DNA from: Hemerocallis citrina
Lineage: Eukaryota > Streptophyta > Magnoliopsida > Asparagales > Asphodelaceae
NCBI GenBank assembly: GCA_017893485.1
Contig: CM030368.1
Span: 172,425,004-172,489,003 of the forward strand
Length of the DNA: 64,000 nt
Direction: 5' to 3'
The first letter of the stretch is position 1. The number at the start of each line of letters is the position of its first letter. Below are positions 11,682 to 24,743 of the stretch, piece after piece. The position numbers and the translations under genes are program-made. The notes below the pieces were generated by a model. That model was not told where the DNA came from, made no database searches, and saw only the letters and a list, made by a program, of their open reading frames with translations.

Positions 11682-14600
11682 CACCACGTCACTCCCTGCT
11701 TTCCAAAAGGAATACGGAATACGGTACGTGACTAAGCCTAGTAGATAATTTTCACCATCTATAAGTTGTACGGATCTGCTTGACTCATCACAACAATAAA
11801 TATAACAGTATACTCAACCAGGCATGCAAAAATAGTTATAACTCAATAGTATTTATTGCAACAATAATAAATATCCCAACAAATACGAGATCTGAAACAA
11901 AACAATAATCCTGGGACTACAACCCCAAATACAAGTCTCAATACAATTCATGAATATAAAATAGTTTATCAAAACAATTTAAGCAAATTTTCCAGTGCGC
12001 AGCTCAAAATTTTTGCTCACCAACTCCAGTAGGTAATTGATCAGCAAAACCTGCTCATATAGCAATTACAAGGAAAATAGGAAAATAAGAAAACATAATG
12101 CCCATTAGATGCAAGTTCTGGGCCGCAAGCAGTACAAGTAGGAAAATGAAAAGGGAAATACTGAACTAAACAGGAAATACTAATATGGAGAAGGCAACAA
12201 AGATAATAGTCTAAAGATGGCAGTAAACAGCGGAATAACAGTAAGAGTATAACAGTAACAGTAAGTGGTCAACAGTAACAGTAACAGTAAGTAGTCAACA
12301 GTAACAATAACAGAATGTGACAGTGAAAACAGTTGTTTTTTTGTCTAATATACTATCTAGGTAGCACTTCATGCGTCCCAGATTTTACCACATGGTTGCT
12401 ACATTAAACAGTTTCGTTTTAAGATTTTTTAGTAGAACTTCTATAAGGAAGTATATTCAGATAAACAGTAACAGTAACATCAGCATCAAACAGTATCATG
12501 GATCATGCCATCATGCATCTAGAGATAAACGGTAGGTACCATAGTAAACAGTGGGGAAAACAAATTCTCTGAATATGCATTTCTATATTGTCCACTACTA
12601 GATCTTTTCCCTTAAACCCGGCTTGATTAATTTTCATTATTAACAAATGTGAACGAATACAAACAGGGCTAAAGACATGGCAGGAAAAAAGGATAAGTCT
12701 AAGGTGAATAAAAAACACAAACGATTGATAAAAACAACTCATAACAGTCAAAACAATGACACTTTCAGTTCTGGATAGCAAGACACTACTGTACCAAATT
12801 CGAGATTCCCGTTGCTACATAATAGAAAATCTAGAACCGTCAGAAAATCCAGAAACTAGACTCTTTTTTGATTCCAGCACATATATATAAGTCATACATC
12901 AGCCACAGAAACAGGGTTGAAAACAGCGTTTAATACAGGAGTTATGTTCAGCCAGAAAATGCAAAATCTTTTTTTATAAGCTGGAAAAGGGTTTTAAAAC
13001 ATCATAATTAAATCTAAAAAAAAATTGAAAGATTCCCTAACATATCTAGTCTCAAAATATAAAATATCATGAAATTATATTACAGATAGAATAGTCAACA
13101 AAATTAGGAAAACAGAATAATGCGACAAAATCTCAATTCTGAAAGTTAAGACATAGCAGTACCAAAACAGAGATAATTCATAAAATATAATTCAAAATCC
13201 AGATCCTTCAAAAGGATGATAAAATAGACAAATCAAGCTACAGTTCATATTTACAAAGTTGTCATAAGAAACGAATAGAATCGGGTTGAAAACATAGTTC
13301 GTTACTGAACAACATACAGTTTGGAAATATATCAATGTGTTTCACAAGTATGAAATGAGATATAAAATTCATTAATTAATTCCACAAAAATTAGGGATTG
13401 ATCCCAGTCATGTCCAAACATACTCAGCAAAATATAGAGTTCAAATTCTACTTTTAATATCAGTTTTAAAATAATATTTCATACAGAAATCACATAGTTC
13501 AGAATCTGGAATATACGATATGACTGCAGTAAAACAGCAACAACTCATGCATCAAAAACCGGAATTCAGGACCGTCAAAAGTTTTGGAAACTAGAAAACG
13601 AAGGCTGCAAATCATGTTAAAAAACTTATATATTTTACTGATGTTAACTGTGTCGAAATTACTGTACAAAAAATAGGACAACAGTAAACAAAAGTTCTTT
13701 TAATCATTTTATAAAACAATTTAATTACAAACGGTCCAATATAAGATGTCATACAAAGCATGGGGTATATGGGTTACTCAAATCAGCATGGTATGTGAAT
13801 CAATGGTCTAAAATAAGATCCTACATCATACAAAGCATCCACATACAATTACCACAACATATGATATGTCACAACAAGCATACAGTCACGATGTCATCTA
13901 ATCTAAATGGTTTCATGCAACGGGTGTCAACTATTGTAACTACTCATGATCAAAAGATGATGTCAACGGTTAAACTAACAAGATAGGATCATTATGAAAG
14001 TACAAAAATTTTCATACTAGACTGCTCACAGTATTTAATTTGTATGACAAAAAAAAAACACATAAAAGCTACTTGCCTGTTATGAAGACGACGGAAACGA
14101 TGCAATAGAATAACGGGAACGGATCCCGACACACGAACACGAACACACGAACGAGAGCAAGATCCAACCGATGAAAGTATGGCAGATCACGTGCACACCA
14201 CACACAAGGAGACAACAGCAAACAACAGCAAGAGCAGCGATAGCAGCACCTGGACGACGACGGCGCAGCGCCTAGCAGTGATAGCGACGGTGGCTAGGGG
14301 CGACAGCACACTGTCGACCACAAAGGCAGTGGAAGATCGGAGCGGCGTTGCGCTACTCGAATGGGATAGGGGTCTGCACGAGGAAGAGAGGAAGGGAGAA
14401 GGTTGATGCGGTGGGTGGTCTCAGCCGGTGTTGGAGAACAGGATGACGACAGCTGAGAGGGGACGGGAGAGAGAGAGATCGGGAGTAGGGATAGGCAGAT
14501 GACGGCTAGAAGAGAGAGGGAGAGAGAGTATTAGGGTTTGGTAATTAGGGTTAGGGTACAATTAGGGAGATTATATAGGGTCAGTATGGGTTTGGGTCAA

Positions 14601-14868
14601 CTGGATAGTATCCAATGGAAAGAAAAAGAGTCAAATAAGAGACAAGTAGGCCATGAAATAGGTTTAAACAATAGACGAAATCAACAACAATTTGTAGGTC
14701 AAATAAATAAGAATAAGAAGTTGAATCAATGCAAAAATGAATCACAAGAGAGAGAAGAACAACACACAATACAAAAAATGAAAATAAATTCAAACAAAAA
14801 TAAAATAATCAAGAATTTTATTTAATAGAATCAAAAATACAATAATGAGAAATAGGGGTTACACACCA
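11682..14868 (-). mobile_element. Solo LTR, family A, with 5-bp TSD
   Basis: On the minus strand the LTR runs from TGTAACCCC (14863) to GGAGTGACG (11687), 3177 bp, between direct repeats TGGTG (14864-14868 and 11682-11686, included here). The last base pair is CG where CA is usual, read as a point mutation. The target is a LINE whose reading frame is continuous across the excised site. The interior has ACAGTAACAGTAA-type repeats (12240-12330), a promoter and leader near 14500-14580, and the same 3' motifs as 1-2975. No primer-binding site, gag or pol, hence a solo LTR. Confidence 0.75.
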
Positions 14869-15456
14869 TGATAGGAAATCTACAATTATGATTGCAAAAC
14901 AAGATTCATTCTGATCCAGCCATAAGGTCCACATGGTGGCAGCTACGGAAATATCCCACGCTATTCTAAACTCCCTTTTAATCACTCTCGCTTTCCAAGG
15001 GTCCCATACATTTGTGGTTGTGATAGGGCACTCCATTAATACAAACCCCAGACAACTACATAATAAAATGTGTGTTGTGTCCTCATCTCCTAGGTTGCAT
15101 CTAGAACAACGACCGTACACAAGTATATTATGACTCATAATATTTTCTTTGGAAATGATTGAGTTCTTCGCCGCCAACAGTAAGAATTTCCTTACTTTTG
15201 TTGGTGCGTGTGTCTTCCAAATCATATTCGTTTCCATGCTTCTCAGTCCTTCGTCGTTCAACCATCTGTACATAGATTTTATCGAAAAGGTCTCATTCGA
15301 TTCTAAGCACCACTTCCACTCACCTTCCTCCCCCTTTCCACTATGTCCAAGTTCAGATATTAAGGTCTTCATAGCCTGTAGTTGCTCTTGACCTTCGTGA
15401 GATAGTTGATTCCCAAATTCTCGTCTCAGCTGTTCTCGTTTCCTTACATCTGCCAC
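14869..15456 (-). pseudogene. LINE ORF2 C-terminal fragment with zf-RVT domain
   Basis: The minus-strand frame has the zinc-binding domain found at the C-terminus of plant non-LTR reverse transcriptases: WKWCLE, FSIKSMYRWL, IWKTHAPTKVRKFLLLA, then C117-x2-C120, H129 and C133 (numbered from Met at 15456), then MWTLWLDQNES. It acts, by family knowledge, next to RT in target-primed reverse transcription. The frame is closed at 14868 by the family-A LTR and resumes at 11681. RT and endonuclease upstream are missing or unrecognisable; 15457-15890 has only short broken frames. Confidence 0.8.
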
Positions 15457-15895
15457 TAGGGCATTCTCATTTTATGCCACATTTGCTAATTCTAGAAAGA
15501 GTATTGGAGGGTATTATTCTCATACAACTTATCCTTCCAAAACCTATTTTTTCTTCTATTCACGAAACTATATCTAGTGTTGACGCGGAACATTTCTCCC
15601 TATTTTCTAACATTCTTTCATGCTTGTCAACTGTTCGATCATGAAAACTTTTGCTTATATGTTTTGATTTTAAATGGATCAGATATAAATCCTCTGTTAA
15701 CGTATTACATTCTCTCAATCTTCTCAATTTTTTTATTCGATTTTCTTGTAATGAAATAACTGAACTTGCATCTTCGATGTGCATTTCCTGTGTACTAATA
15801 GAGGCAAGCTAATTACTTACTCTTGTTGCTAATTTTGGTGTGGGAGCAGTCGGATTATGAGTTCTTCTATTGAGAAAGCATTGATCTAGACCTTC
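15457..15895 (-). other. Probable degraded LINE upstream sequence
   Basis: Adjacent to the zf-RVT fragment on the minus strand. A short frame (15560-15784) exists but shows no RT motif. Identity is not supported beyond adjacency. Confidence 0.25.
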
Positions 15896-16689
15896 TGTAA
15901 CGCCCCCAAACTGAGGTCAACCATTTCAACTACATAATACTTATCAAATCTCATGCCGAGAAAATTCATCAATAGAAAGTAGCTCAAATGGTTAACAAAA
16001 GTATTTAATTCAATGCAAAAAAAATAACTGAAATTTTTTAAGAAATGAGTCTCCTTAAAACTTCAATAAAATAATTTAAAACAATTTCAGCAATACTATT
16101 TATCAGCTTTAAAAGCTCTCTATGAAAATTTACTCCCAAAAAATATAAACTTGCAGATTCTTTATTCTCTTCAAGCACCTAATCTTGATGCACAAATCTG
16201 AAAAAAAATTATTAACAATAAAATGAGCTGACGCCCATAAGTAATTGAATAAATATAACAAGTAGCCAGTAATTCATAAAATACAGCATTAACAATTACA
16301 CATGTTAATGCATAAACATATAGTAATGCAAATATCAGGAAAAGATGCTTAGAATGAAAAGGAGTTTAAGTTCACCCCCCTCTCATGCAGTCAACACTTA
16401 CTAGTCTGGTTGACAAGGGAACAACACTACGGTCCGTGGTAAGGACAATTTATTGCGCAATTTTTAACGCACTCATAGAGTAGACACATGAGAGACCAGA
16501 AGAGGTTACTTAAAATGCCGACTCATATACCGGTATATAAATGTAGTTGGCTAGCACATGAGTAACACAACTACAAATATGATAATTACTTAAAATATCC
16601 ATTTCAATATTCGCAACACCATAAGGCCACCCATGTACACATATCCTTACTCAAACAACGTATTGATTACCTGTGACTTGGGGGGGTTA
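15896..16689. mobile_element. Short LTR-like element
   Basis: Starts TGTAACGCCCCCAAA and ends CTTGGGGGGGTTA, near-perfect inverted termini of LTR style, about 794 bp apart, with AT-rich non-coding DNA inside. No TSD was found (CCTTC left, GAAAT or AATCA right). A solo LTR with a decayed right end is the best reading. Confidence 0.4.
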
Positions 16690-16693
16690 GAAA

Positions 16694-17640
16694 TCAGTTA
16701 TATAAGATAGACAAAAAAATGAAACTTTTAAGATTTAGTTGGAGGATATAGTTAGCAACTAATACATGTTTTGGGGATTTGACTGAGGGCTCTAATAGGC
16801 TGGAAATCCCGCTTCTTCATATGTTGCAAGTACGCTATAATTGTGGATTCGGTTGGGCTGAGAAGATGGCTCATATTCTTTTAGTAGGCATGTTGTTGCT
16901 CTTAAATTACTGTACTATCCTTGGAAGCTTTAAGATCCTATGGCTTTAATTTTTACCCAGATCACTTACCTTCTTGAGTTGCTATGGCCCATACCTACTT
17001 GTGCATTTTGGTACGCCACATTAGAGTATAGAATGCAAGTTCTGTATTTTGTCTCGCTAAACTTTTTTAATTTTAAAATCTGTTATGCAAGATATCAGTT
17101 TGCTTACAGAAACATAAGCTTAGGTAGCCATTTGTGGAAGAAATTGAGCTTTTTGTTATAGTTCTTGAGAATGGCATAGTTGACTCGAGTCATGAGTTTT
17201 TTAAGCTTAGAAGTAGAGAGCCCTGTGTTGGAGATTGCCGAGGAACCGAGGATTGCTGGTTTCCTTTGCAGATTCTCTCATACAGTGGAAAACATTATCA
17301 TCAAGGAATGAACAACAGCATCAGAGGAGGTTATTTGCTTTTCTATTAGGCATAAATTAGTCCACTAAAAGTAACACAGGCATTTCTAGGCAGAATCAAG
17401 ATTTAAATATAATTAAGTGATGAAGGCAATGACAGCAATTTTGATCATCTCCTCGTTAATTAAGATGTATTAATTTAACCGCTGTTACATCATTGCATAT
17501 ATTAACGTCACAAATAATCTACTTTCAGCATCTGTGACAATGTATTCCAACTATCTAATAGTGCTTACATGAAAGAAAAAAACCGGTTCCATCATATAAA
17601 CATGAACAATTTAGAGCTATAACAAAAAAATTGTATTGCC
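16694..17640. other. Unassigned intergenic DNA downstream of the EAR gene
   Basis: Contains short open stretches on the plus strand (16940-17161, 17134-17349) without recognisable domains, start context or splice partners. No repeat termini were seen. Confidence 0.4.
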
Positions 17641-17659
17641 ATTATCCCTAAAGCGCATT

Positions 17660-18669
17660 TCAAAATTCTTCTGCTGGTGGCAAGTTGAGATCAAAATCAA
17701 AGGGAGCTTTCTTCTGGTCAGAGAATGCTTCGACACAAGTCTTGTCAGGTTCAGCCTGGGAATTCGACACCTGCATAACATTTAAAAGGAAAAACGACGT
17801 AAGCAATTGGAAAGCAACTTGTAAGGGAAGCTGGATATGATTCAGAATGCATATGTTCTAACGATTAATCCTGTGCTAATAGTACAGTACATGAAAGAAA
17901 ATGTTTTTAGATCTTACCATCACTATCTTGGAAGTAGTGACCTTGTGCTCATCATCCACTGCCACATCAACATATTTTTGCTTGTTTCCTTCATTATCCT
18001 TTTTAAGTCCCAGAAAATGAAATATTACATATAGTTAACAAACCAAAACAAAAGATGGGAGCAAATGTGAAAAGGAAAGTTACCTTGTTGTAGGTCTCAG
18101 ACGGTGAAACTTTTGTGATCATCAACTTGAGAGGGTTGGTTCCCTTGTGCATAACATACTGCAGTAAAATACAACGCATAGACTTAGAATAACAGAGAGT
18201 TACAGAGGGTGTTGGCATAAATTTAGAACAACACAGAGATCAAATCAAATAAAACTTGTCAAGACTTTATTACCTTAGGTTCCTGAAGCTTTCTTGAATC
18301 TTTGCTAGCCGTCTTCTTGACTACTTTGTTGTTCTTGTTGTTCTTGTTCCTCTTTTTCATCTTTGCAGATGCCACAGGTTGTTGAGAATGTGGTTCGAAT
18401 TCGAGAAGATCAAGAAGAAGACTAATTTTGGCCCTGCATGCTCTTTCTTTCTTGATTTCTTCCTGGGTTTTCCGGATCCCTAGCAAAGATATCTGACGAG
18501 ACCTCTTTCGTCGAACCATCATCCTGGACGAGTTCTTCATCTTCATGATCGGAGTTAGAAACAAAGAAGTGGGTTGCGAGGAATCACCAAGAACAGGGCT
18601 GGGGTTGAGGCTATGAGGATGTTTCATGATCTGATTTGCAAGAGACTCTGCAATTAACAAATCCTTCAT
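17660..18669 (-). CDS. Four-exon plant protein with C-terminal EAR motif (DLNLPP)
   Basis: Predicted exons on the minus strand are 18669-18274, 18158-18084, 17998-17918 and 17770-17660 (stop TGA 17662-17660). All introns (115, 85 and 147 bp) are GT-AG and fall between codons, giving 220 residues. The start is fixed by an in-frame TAA nine bases upstream. I do not recognise the family. Visible features are a basic stretch near residues 53-60 (RRKRSRQ), a Lys/Asn-rich segment near 104-117 that could be a nuclear-localisation signal, and the C-terminal DFDLNLPPAEEF. DLNLxP/LxLxL is the EAR repression motif, known to bind TOPLESS-type co-repressors, so a nuclear regulatory role is inferred. No DNA-binding domain is evident. 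A decayed paralogue lies at 8640-9210. Intact frames in all four exons and canonical splice sites suggest a functional gene. Confidence 0.75.
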
Positions 18670-18735
18670 TGCTTCTTAATCACCAGGAAACTCAGAATCG
18701 AAGAGTAGAGAAGTTCTTGAAATAAAGAGAATGTG

Positions 18736-18767
18736 AAAACCCTAAATATATGCCACTCTTATTTATA
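18736..18767 (-). promoter_or_regulatory. Core promoter of the EAR gene: TATA box and telo-box
   Basis: TATAAAT on the minus strand at 18767-18761 lies about 95 bases before the ATG. Between them, 18736-18745 reads AAAACCCTAA on the plus strand, a telo-box-like motif often found near plant transcription starts. Start site is inferred near 18735. Confidence 0.5.
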
Positions 18768-18779
18768 GTTCTTGGTACG

Positions 18780-20090
18780 TTAAAAACGCTAGTTATATCA
18801 TATTTCACTTTCGCGATTTGACTAATTACTTTGCAGCCAAGTGTAGTATCTAAAGACATCTATATGGAAAGATATGCATTTAATAATTGGTTTAAGATCC
18901 TAATTGGCATCCGACTGATAGTTAAATTTTCTTTGCAAGTAAATTATTGGCCATCTGTATAACCGTCCAATTTCGCTGCCCTGTTTTTTCTATAATTAGT
19001 AGCCATTAATTTAGGGCTTCTAATTATAATTTTTTTATGCACAAAATACGTGTCTATATTAACAAGTGAATTACAAATTTGTGGCATCCTAAATTATAAA
19101 AAAAATCGGGGGCTGAGACGGCTGCCTCACCTGCCTCAAGGTGGTAGCCGACCCGGTTAGCAGCTAAGCAAATCTTTGATTAATTACCACGTGCTGTGCA
19201 CGCATTTTGCTTACTTATTGCAAGTTTGCAACGAATCTTGATGTACTTTGGGAATTTTTCCAAAAAATCTTTTTTTTTAAAGTATATCCCTCCATATCTC
19301 TTTCTGCATGCTATTTCCATATCTCTCTCTGTTTTTTTGGCCGCATAGGTTAAGGTCCAATTGTTTTGCAAATTTTTCTAATTTTTAAGTTGGATAAATT
19401 AAAACCCGACCAGTATTTACTTCTAACTCGTAACCCACAGCAAAACTACTCAAAACCCTTTTCTATCACTCCACTGTTTTCGACGCTTTGTTTTCGACGC
19501 TGCCTCTTCATAGGAACGTATCTGAGTTTCAGGGGTCCTAATAAAATTCTCAAATGAGACCAATTATAAGTTGACAAAATAAAATTGATAATTATTTAAA
19601 TTCAAGCAAACTTAGAGCATTGGAGAACAAACCAATTAAATGAAAACAAATTTATATATATGCTTCAAAAAAAAAATTTGATAACGTACGCTTTTAATAT
19701 GAAATGGCTCGTGACAAAAAGAAACTCAAACTTTTCCTTCTGCCTGTGGTGAGGGTAATAAATTCTAACAACAAAAACGAAATATGTCATCTCAAAGAGG
19801 TACATATGATTTATTAGAGAATACGATCAGAATAAAATGATAATGAATATATGTATATGAGAATACTAGTTGGTAGCTTAAAATGTAGAATAATTATATA
19901 CACTTGAAGATTTGATTAGAAATTTATCATAAACAGGTAAATATGATATATCATAGAACATTGAAAAAATATCATAGATTGACATACATGGGCTAAGTGA
20001 AAAATAATATTAAATTAATAAAATTGTAAAATGGCAAGTATGGCTATGTGAAAAATGATTATTTTTAAAAATAAAAATGATTGAAAAATT
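18780..20090. other. Upstream intergenic AT-rich DNA
   Basis: No gene or element termini recognised. It holds a block similar to 8400-8425 (near 18945-18967), an ACGTGCTGTGCACG motif near 19191, and A/T-rich tracts. Confidence 0.4.
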
Positions 20091-20093
20091 AAT

Positions 20094-20167
20094 TTGCTCA
20101 TGCAAGTTTCAAACCTACAACCTTCGCATTATTAGCACAACACTCTAACCAACTAAGCTAATAAGCC
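20094..20167 (-). pseudogene. tRNA-Ile (AAU) pseudogene
   Basis: On the minus strand the order of D-arm (TTAGCTTAGTTGGTTAGAG), anticodon arm with GTGCTAATAATGC (anticodon AAT) and T-arm (AGGTTTGAAACTT) follows plant nuclear tRNA-Ile(AAU) along the full length. Differences from the remembered functional gene are almost all C to T or G to A, including the B box (GGTTTGAAAC). The acceptor stem has mismatches and the B box is damaged, so it is probably inactive. It lies 230 bases outside the hAT element. Confidence 0.75.
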
Positions 20168-20396
20168 AACTATTAATACAATGTAATTATATCAGAAAAT
20201 ATTACAGTTTACTTTTTAACATTGTAAATACTTTAAAATATGGGGCCTTATAAAATTAGCGGCCCAAAGCAATTGTTTGTACAGCTTTGGCCCAGATCCG
20301 CCCCTGCCTCTTCATCTTCCCCGGCTTATTTCTCTACTTTTCATTCTCTCAAGTTTTTTCCAAGAATATTTATTTTTATATAAATATATCTTTATC

Positions 20397-20650
20397 TAGG
20401 GATGGCAACCGGGCTGGGCTGACCCGTACCCGCTCGCTACAACCCGGCCTGTTGAGTAACGGTTCAGGTCCGGATCGAACCCGCGGGCCTAAACGGATTG
20501 ACCCGGGTCGTCGAAACCGAACTTCAAACCCGCTCAACCCGGCCCGCTCAACCTGTTGAACAGTGCCCCCCCGGGTTCGACCCGCGGGTTTCTAACCGTT
20601 TGACCCGTACGGGCCAAACGTTCGACCGGCGGGTCCAACGGTTCAATTCA
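20397..20650. repeat. hAT left subterminal repeats (CCCG-rich)
   Basis: About 250 bases with many copies of ACCCG/CGGGT in both orientations, in strong contrast to the AT-rich surroundings. In hAT elements such subterminal motifs are transposase-binding sites; that role is inferred here. Confidence 0.7.
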
Positions 20651-20699
20651 GCAGCCAACGAATGTTCCAGCCGTTTTTTTTTTTTGGTTTTTTTTTGTT

Positions 20700-20715
20700 T
20701 TTTTTTGTTTATTAT
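20700..20715. repeat. T-rich and ATT microsatellite tract
   Basis: T-rich runs from about 20676 to 20727 end in several ATT units, in the presumed hAT 5' untranslated region. A CT-rich tract near 20780-20800 follows a TATAAATA at 20733-20740, a possible transposase promoter. Confidence 0.5.
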
Positions 20716-23700
20716 TATTATTATTTTCCCCCTATAAATACCCCCTTAAACCACTCAAAAAATTTCACACCTTATTCTCTTACTCTCTCTACTACTACAA
20801 CTCAATTCAATCTCAATTCTTTGAATTCTTTTCAACAAAGAAGCTACCAATATAGAAGCGACAAATTCTAATCGTATCGAATTCAACTTTCAACTACATC
20901 TATTTCAAGTCTTTAACTCCTCCAAGGCTCCAACAAAGAAGTTCACTTTCCATCTATAAACAAGTCCAGACTTCTACTTGTACTTCTACTTTTATTTTCA
21001 CTCTCATTCTATATACGAGTATCAGCGAAGTACGGTATCAAAATTTCACAACCCTCTTATTGTCTTTATATTTTTTTCTAGTTAATTTTTTTGTATCATA
21101 TTAGTTTGTTGGTTTTTTATCTTCTCTCTCACAACCCTCCTATTTTTTTCTAGATTTATTTTTAAAACTTATCTTGCCTAGATTGATTTTAATTTTTTCA
21201 CATACACTACTACATCAATATGTCTAGATCACGAGGTAGTGGCTATAGCCGAAGTGGACAAGATTCCACCGGCACTTTTCGTAGGACTCCTATTGTCCCA
21301 CAAAATGAGCCCGACGAAGAGTACCCTATGACCGGACACATTGATACACATGATGTGTTCCCAGAAGACATAGACATAGAAGAGGACCCAAAAACACAAC
21401 CAATGAAAACAACACAACTAGGTAGTAGTAGGAAAACTAGAGGGGAAACAAGTGATTGACACAAATTTTATGACTATATTCCGGATGAAGAAAATTCGGG
21501 TGTAGGTATATAAATTTGTAAAGCATGTTCGAAGCCATACAAATGGAAGAAAGGTGAGGGGACGGGTACAATAAAATGACACATCCAAAATGTACACAAA
21601 GAACTTCTTGTAGACCTACCCGGCCAACAAAAAATCCACTGTAGGATCGGTGTAGTTGATAGCCACTCTTTTGATCCCGAACATGTTCGTCGGGAAATGG
21701 CATGACTAGTAATTAAGGAAGAGTTACCATTTTTTTATTCCGAGAGTATGGACTTAGAAACTTTTAATCAAACCGCATTAAACCCACATTTTAAAAGAAT
21801 CCTATGAATACTTTGAAGTCAGATTGTTTTAAAATGTACACCAAAATGAGAAAAGCTTTGATTGCTATTTTATGGAGTTTAACTTGTACAGTTTCTTTAA
21901 CTTCCAATTGTTGGAACGGTTGCAACAATATTCCAATGATGAGAATAATTTGTCATTGAATCGACAGTAATTGGATTCTCCAAAAAAGGATTATATCACC
22001 TGTCACGTTGTTCTATCCCTATAGTGGTAATGAAATTGCAAATTGTATTTTAGAAATTTGTGATCTTTTTCATATTCGTGATAAAAATTATGTGTATTAG
22101 TTTTGATAATGTATCTAACAATAATGCATCAATTAGTATATTACAAACCGCATTTCATGTGACGATATTTTTCATATTAGATGTGCATGTCATATTTTAA
22201 ATTTATGTGTTCAAGATGCATTAAAAATAGCAGACTCATATATAGTACACATTAGAAATTGTGTACATTTTATTGCATTAAGTGGCCCCATATTTCAAGA
22301 ATGGAAAGCATAGTGTAAGCTTTAAAATGTACATTTTAGAAAATTTACAAAGGATGTTAAATACCGATGGAACTCTACTTATGATTTGCTACATGTTGTT
22401 ACTGAATATAAAGCATGTATAAATGATTTTTGTATGGCAAAAATATGCCAAATTTTCAAATGACTCCCGAAGGTTGATTTTATGCCGAATCTTTGTTAAA
22501 ATTTTTAGAAACTTTTTAAACCGCAACTTTAAAATTTTCAAAATCTTATGAATCTAATTCTAGTAGCATTTTTATTTCAATAGTTACTATGATGCAAACT
22601 TTTAAAGAAATGATCGATGATGTTTATATTGGTCATATTGTTAAACCTGCATATACCAAATTTTTGAAGTATTTTAATCCTCCTCTTATGTTGTATTGTA
22701 TTGCTACTGTGATGAATCCTCGTATCAAATTAGAAGATACGAAGAGTTTGATTGAAATATTTTTTACTTTACTTGGAGATGAATCTCCAATTGATTGCAA
22801 CATATTTTTAGCTAGCTTTGAATCGACATTAAATAACTTGTATGATTTTTATGATAAAAGTTTTGCATCTAGTAGTACAACTAGTTTAGTTAGTTTTTTT
22901 TTTGCTACTTCTAGAGGTGTAATACCCCGTAAAATTGGAAATAAAAATTTTTCTCATCGTGTGTTACACATGTGTATTTTGTACCATTACGAGTAATATC
23001 TGTAATGTGTTTCACTACGTATTTTGAATTCCGACTATTTATGCATTTTTCATATTCTCAAAATTCGTTTTATCCTATTTGAGCCAACTTAAATATTAGA
23101 TTTCAATCTTTGTGTTTTTACGTGCATTGCATGTATTATCGATAAACGTATCGGTCTATCGCTACGTGTAATATATTCTATTCATTTTATGACGTGTTCG
23201 AATTCGCTTTATAAATGGAAATTCATTTTTTCTCCTATTTTGATTAAAATATTTTTTATATGTGCGGTGTACGTATTTTTCTGTGTACGTATTTATTACA
23301 CTACGGTATATGTATAATGAAATATATTTTCGTACGTTACATTTCGATTATTTATAAAAATTTCTCTGTTGATAAAATTGATTTCATATTTGAATGTTTG
23401 TTTTACGTGCGACGCACGTGTTTGCAGTACACGTGTCGGTTGTGTTCTCTTTCAAAATAAAATTTATGGAGTGTGTGTGTGTTTATTTTATTTGTGCATG
23501 AAAACTCAAATTTTATTAAACTAGTTTTTTACATATTAAATATTATAACATAAACTTTTAATTAAATAAAAATAAAATAAAATAGGAAAAAGGTTTGGTG
23601 TGCACAAGCACGTGCAATGTGCACACCAAGAGTGGCCGGTTGGAAATTTTTTTGGCTAACTTGGTGAGTGGGAGAAAGAGGAGTGGGTAGTGGGGTTACG

Positions 23701-24593
23701 TAGTGGAGGTGGTTTTAATAACTATCACATAATCCCTATAGTTAGAGCCTAATTGTACTATATTTCATCTAAATCAAAATCTAATCAAAAAGGGGAAAAA
23801 AAGAAAGGAAAAAAAAGTTAAGAACAGAGAGAACTCCGGTTTTTTGTTGTGGCTGAAGCTTTCGGTGGGGACCTTAGGGTTGCTTTTGGGATCAAATTTC
23901 GGAGTGCTTTCGTGAAGGAATTTCTACTAGTACTCTTCTATAAGGTGGGTGTTTCTTAAGTATTTTCTAAATTTTGTAGAATGAAGCATGCTAGTTCGAC
24001 ATTTGAGTAGTTGTAGAATTGTGATGAATGTAGATTGCATAATGTTGTTTTAATTATGTCATGATTTGTTGAAATGATGTTGTGGTTAAAATGAATGGCT
24101 AGAATTCATGTTAATTAGGAAGGAAAAAAGGGAATAATATCTAATAAATTGTTGGAATGAAAAGATTCAAACTAATGCATGTTAGAATGTTCATATAGTA
24201 CTCAAAATAATGCAACATGATTGAAAAAGTTTTAAGATGCTATTATAGTAGAGAAATATGAAAATAGTCTCACAAATGTGTATTTTATTGGTATAAAGAA
24301 TTTTTATAATGATGTTTTGAAGAGGGACAATATTTTACTTGAAATTTGATGATATGAGTCTATTAATACAATTTCAGTGAGAAGCTTTTATTATATTATC
24401 GAAAATAAGAGTTTTATAAGTTTAAACATATGCTATTATATAGTATTTTGGAAAGAAAATATTCTGTTAAGAATTTGATTTAAATGATACAAATAATTGA
24501 GAAGTCAAAATTTGTAAAGAAGATTTATAAACAGACAAGAAGTATAAAGAGATTTTAACTCCTGATCATAACATAGAATGGGTTTGGGAGTAT

Positions 24594-24672
24594 TGGCTTT
24601 CGGTGTGAGATTAGAGCGCTGTGAACAGTGCTTGGCTTCATGGGTTCAAGTCTTGAAGAGGCTCTGTTTTTA
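24594..24672 (+). other. tRNA-like module 1 in solo LTR
   Basis: A-box-like TGGCTTTCGG (24594) and a B-box GGTTCAAGTC (24643-24652) spaced like a tRNA gene, followed by TTTTT (24667-24671). Matches in place the modules at 39451 and, on the minus strand, 36130-36030. Degenerate; no full cloverleaf claimed. Confidence 0.5.
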
Positions 24673-24743
24673 TTTCGAAATCCGATTTTCCCCAAAAACG
24701 CAGAAGCTTGCATATAAGGCCTTCAAATTTCGTTCCCTTCAGT

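Noticed and set aside
16940..17349. Two overlapping plus-strand frames as a host gene
   Set aside because: No recognisable domain, weak codon context and no splice structure I could support.
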